A stretch of 64,000 nucleotides of DNA. It comes from Chryseobacterium joostei (GTDB lineage Bacteria > Bacteroidota > Bacteroidia > Flavobacteriales > Weeksellaceae). Shown piece by piece: positions 61,802 through 64,000 of the stretch (within the stretch, counting starts at the first letter, position 1; each line of letters starts with the position of its first letter). The notes beneath the pieces were generated by a model. That model was not told where the DNA came from. It did no database searches and worked only from the letters and a program-made list of their open reading frames with translations. The position numbers and the translations under genes were made by a program. The stretch covers positions 1 to 64,000 of the forward strand of contig NZ_CP033926.1 in assembly GCF_003815775.1 (NCBI RefSeq), given 5' to 3'.

Positions 61802-64000
61802 TTAGATTGGACCACCTTGTTGATCGTCGCCTGTTTCATTGGAGTTAATATCCTTTTTCTTCTTAGGTTGCTCTACTTTCTCACCTTGTTTAAATCTGTA
61901 GGTTAAGGCAATAGAGAACTGTCTTGGCTGCCATTGCATATAGCTGCTGCGTGTATAATCATTGCTGTAGTTAGTCACCTCCATACCTCTTGTATTAAAG
62001 ATATCCTGTATGTTGAATGAAAGTGTTCCATCACCTTTCCAGATCGTTTTAGATGCTCCAAAGTTGATGGCATACATATCTTTTCTGTCTTGGCTGGCTG
62101 TTTTTTGTCCTCCTCTATAGAATCCTTGCAACTGTACACTTAATGTTTTATCAAGCTTAAAGGTTGTATTAAGACGTAGTCTTGTAGAAAAACCACTTCC
62201 TGTAAAATCTAATGAACGCACCTGAGTCAATCCGTCTACATCTATTGTTTTATAAGTTGCAATTCCGGAAGTTTTGTATCCGAATAAATCTACACTACCC
62301 ATGATTTTGAACCATGCAAAAGGATCGTATGTAAAGTTTAAATCCAAACCATAACGGTCGTCATTACCCAGGTTTTCAGGTTTTGTGTAGAATACTTTCT
62401 GTCTTTCATCAGGTCTGTACACCAACATTTTTGTATCATCAGTTGCATGTCTGTAATATAAAGTAGGGTTGATGGTAAACTTCTTCTTAGTGATATTATA
62501 ACCTACTTCATAAGAATCTACATAAGATGGATTCAGATCAATATTCCCCTCAAAAATATTCTGATTATTCGTGTAATTAGGGAAAGGAACCATGAAGAAT
62601 GATCTAGGTCTGTCTATTCTACGAGAGTAGTTTACCAAGATCTGATTATTCTTAGAGATGTCATAACTTAAGAATACACTTGGAAACAAGTTGTTGTAAT
62701 TCTTAGTTTTATTTAATGGTTCCTTATCAGGGTTTTGGCTAATATAATTGATCTTAACGTTTGAAATTTCGTCTCTTAATCCCAACTGATAACCAAAGTT
62801 TCCTATTTTACTTCTAAACTGAAGATAGAATGCATTAAACATTTCCTTATAATCCGTATTGTTATTATAGTTCGGAATAAGAGGATTATTAGAAGTGCTG
62901 CTTACAAAATTATCATAAGTATTATCATTGATATCCAATCTGTAACCTGCTTCAATTTTGGAATTTTCTCCTACCGGTAACTCATAATCAGCTTTTCCAA
63001 TTACAGTTTTGCTTACAGAATGTCTTCTGGTAATATCTTGTACAGAGGGTATATTGTCAACACTTTCCAGAATGTCAGCATTATTATTACTTCTGTTTCT
63101 TTGTAAACTTAAGGATAAGGATAAATTTTGTCCGTTATCATCAAACTTATGATCTAAGCCTAAATCCCCTTGAAATGCCAGATTGTTAAAAACACTTTTA
63201 GAATCTCTTAGCGTGTAAGGGTTCAATAATTTCCACGGCTCTGACGTTGCTCCAGTGTATTTATAAAAGGAATCGTAGGTATTTACAAGCTCATTTCCAT
63301 CTCCTTCAAATGTTCTTACCAATCCTGTTAAATTGACTGATGTTTTATCAGAAATGTCATACACAAAACCTGCGCTTACATTATAATTTTTATTATATGT
63401 TTTATTGACAGAGTTTTGATACTGGTGAACCGGGACATTAGGGACTTTTGCTATCTCTGCTGGTGTTGTTGGAATTGGATCTAGCGTTGGAAATTTAATA
63501 TCATGGTAGGTTGTTTCAGAATTATTTTTCGTCTTGTTTTCTGTATATCCGCCGCCACCGTTCACAAACCATGTCCAGTTATTCTTTCTCCAGCTTAAAT
63601 TGGCATTAAGGGCTGTTCTTGGAAAATATCCCAAAGTTCCAACTACACTACCATTAAAACCAATTTTCTTATTCTTTTTAAGAATGATATTCAAAATACC
63701 GGAAGTTCCGCTTGCTTCAAACTTTGAAGAAGGGTTGGTAATCACTTCAATTCTTTCGATCTGATCGGCAGGGATACTTTGCAGTGCATTGGCACCATCA
63801 TCAATTCCCAAAAGAGAAGACGGCTTTCCATTAATCAAGAATTTTACATTCGTACTTCCTCTCATGGAAACTGTTCCGTCCGTATCTACCGAAACAGAAG
63901 GTACATTACTCAGAACATCCTGAAGGTTTCCTCCTTTGCTGACAATATCCTGTGATGGATCATAAGTTCTTTTGTCAAGTTCTACTTTGTAGGGCTTAGC
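61802..64000 (-). CDS. Outer-membrane beta-barrel/TonB-dependent receptor family protein (partial, N-terminus missing)
   Basis: The frame stays open past the internal Met at 63865 to the window edge, reading from AKPYKVELDKRTYDPSQDIV through a plug domain (GNLQDVLSNVPSVSVDTDG, then VSMRGS) into a long beta-barrel. The first Met in the window is therefore not the start, and the N-terminus (signal peptide and probable carboxypeptidase-like domain) lies outside. It matches the outer-membrane beta-barrel family found widely in Bacteroidota, often without known substrate. The C-terminus (KKKDINSNETGDDQQGGPI) extends past the last strand as a charged tail. Confidence 0.88.
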   Translation of the reverse strand, partial: AKPYKVELDKRTYDPSQDIVSKGGNLQDVLSNVPSVSVDTDGTVSMRGSTNVKFLINGKPSSLLGIDDGANALQSIPADQIERIEVITNPSSKFEASGTSGILNIILKKNKKIGFNGSVVGTLGYFPRTALNANLSWRKNNWTWFVNGGGGYTENKTKNNSETTYHDIKFPTLDPIPTTPAEIAKVPNVPVHQYQNSVNKTYNKNYNVSAGFVYDISDKTSVNLTGLVRTFEGDGNELVNTYDSFYKYTGATSEPWKLLNPYTLRDSKSVFNNLAFQGDLGLDHKFDDNGQNLSLSLSLQRNRSNNNADILESVDNIPSVQDITRRHSVSKTVIGKADYELPVGENSKIEAGYRLDINDNTYDNFVSSTSNNPLIPNYNNNTDYKEMFNAFYLQFRSKIGNFGYQLGLRDEISNVKINYISQNPDKEPLNKTKNYNNLFPSVFLSYDISKNNQILVNYSRRIDRPRSFFMVPFPNYTNNQNIFEGNIDLNPSYVDSYEVGYNITKKKFTINPTLYYRHATDDTKMLVYRPDERQKVFYTKPENLGNDDRYGLDLNFTYDPFAWFKIMGSVDLFGYKTSGIATYKTIDVDGLTQVRSLDFTGSGFSTRLRLNTTFKLDKTLSVQLQGFYRGGQKTASQDRKDMYAINFGASKTIWKGDGTLSFNIQDIFNTRGMEVTNYSNDYTRSSYMQWQPRQFSIALTYRFKQGEKVEQPKKKKDINSNETGDDQQGGPI

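Noticed and set aside
1..64000. tRNA, rRNA, prophage, toxin-antitoxin or restriction systems
   Set aside because: Gaps between genes were read on both strands; no cloverleaf, rRNA segment, integrase, capsid, methylase/endonuclease pair or paired toxin-antitoxin genes were recognised.

Overview
The window is chromosomal DNA from a member of the Flavobacteriia (Bacteroidota), most likely Chryseobacterium or a close relative in the Weeksellaceae. This rests on the AT-rich sequence, the near absence of Shine-Dalgarno sites, repeated Bacteroidota-type promoters (TTTG, then about 19-20 bp, then TAnnTTTG), SusC/SusD pairs, many SPII lipoproteins, a type IX secretion sorting domain and the protein sequences themselves. 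Species assignment is inference. I see no rRNA, tRNA, CRISPR array, insertion sequence or prophage.

Layout. 1-2.7 kb: dnaA (its 5' end lies before or at the window start), a low-molecular-weight tyrosine phosphatase and an RsmI-like methylase. 2.8-5.3 kb: secreted or membrane proteins of the DUF4349, DUF2891 and Mpo1 families. 5.4-10.5 kb: an efflux cassette of AraC-type regulator, TolC-like channel, HlyD/EmrA-like adaptor and MFS pump. 10.7-16 kb: an aerobactin-type TonB receptor, a methyltransferase and metG. 16.3-29.3 kb: a starch/maltodextrin utilisation locus with SusC, SusD, SusE-like, GH97 (SusB-like), GH13 (SusA-like), a secreted NTF2-like protein and an SLC45/MalT-like sugar transporter, interrupted by a sterol-desaturase gene on the other strand. 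The Sus outer-membrane complex would bind and import starch pieces, GH13 and GH97 would cut them, and the MFS protein would carry products across the inner membrane.

29.5-38.3 kb: a pirin and FMN reductase pair, then a purine group purM-purN-purH-purD-guaA separated by intergenic repeats and an internal promoter. A compact promoter/short ORF/terminator unit lies just before purM. 38.4-47.6 kb: mixed housekeeping and hypothetical genes, including a GNAT/nitrilase fusion, a 55-residue bacteriocin-like peptide gene, an ABC1/UbiB kinase, a DEAD-box helicase, a TPR protein and a GDSL esterase.

47.7-51 kb: a YqhD-like alcohol dehydrogenase, then a divergent hxlR/lpdA pair sharing a long symmetrical operator. 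51.2-53.4 kb: a decayed stretch with a frameshifted lipoprotein gene and a truncated Crp/Fnr gene. 53.5-57.9 kb: ppc and a T9SS-exported subtilisin-like protease. 57.9-61.8 kb: a surface-sugar operon (DegT aminotransferase, membrane protein, galE, methyltransferase, cytidylyltransferase). 61.8-64 kb: the C-terminal part of an outer-membrane beta-barrel receptor running off the window.

Most of the content is ordinary flavobacterial core genome. The points most worth a second look are the double HxlR operator at 49.5 kb, the unannotated bacteriocin-like peptide gene at 41.8 kb, the short transcription unit before purM, and the promoters that sit so close to start codons that the mRNAs should be leaderless.
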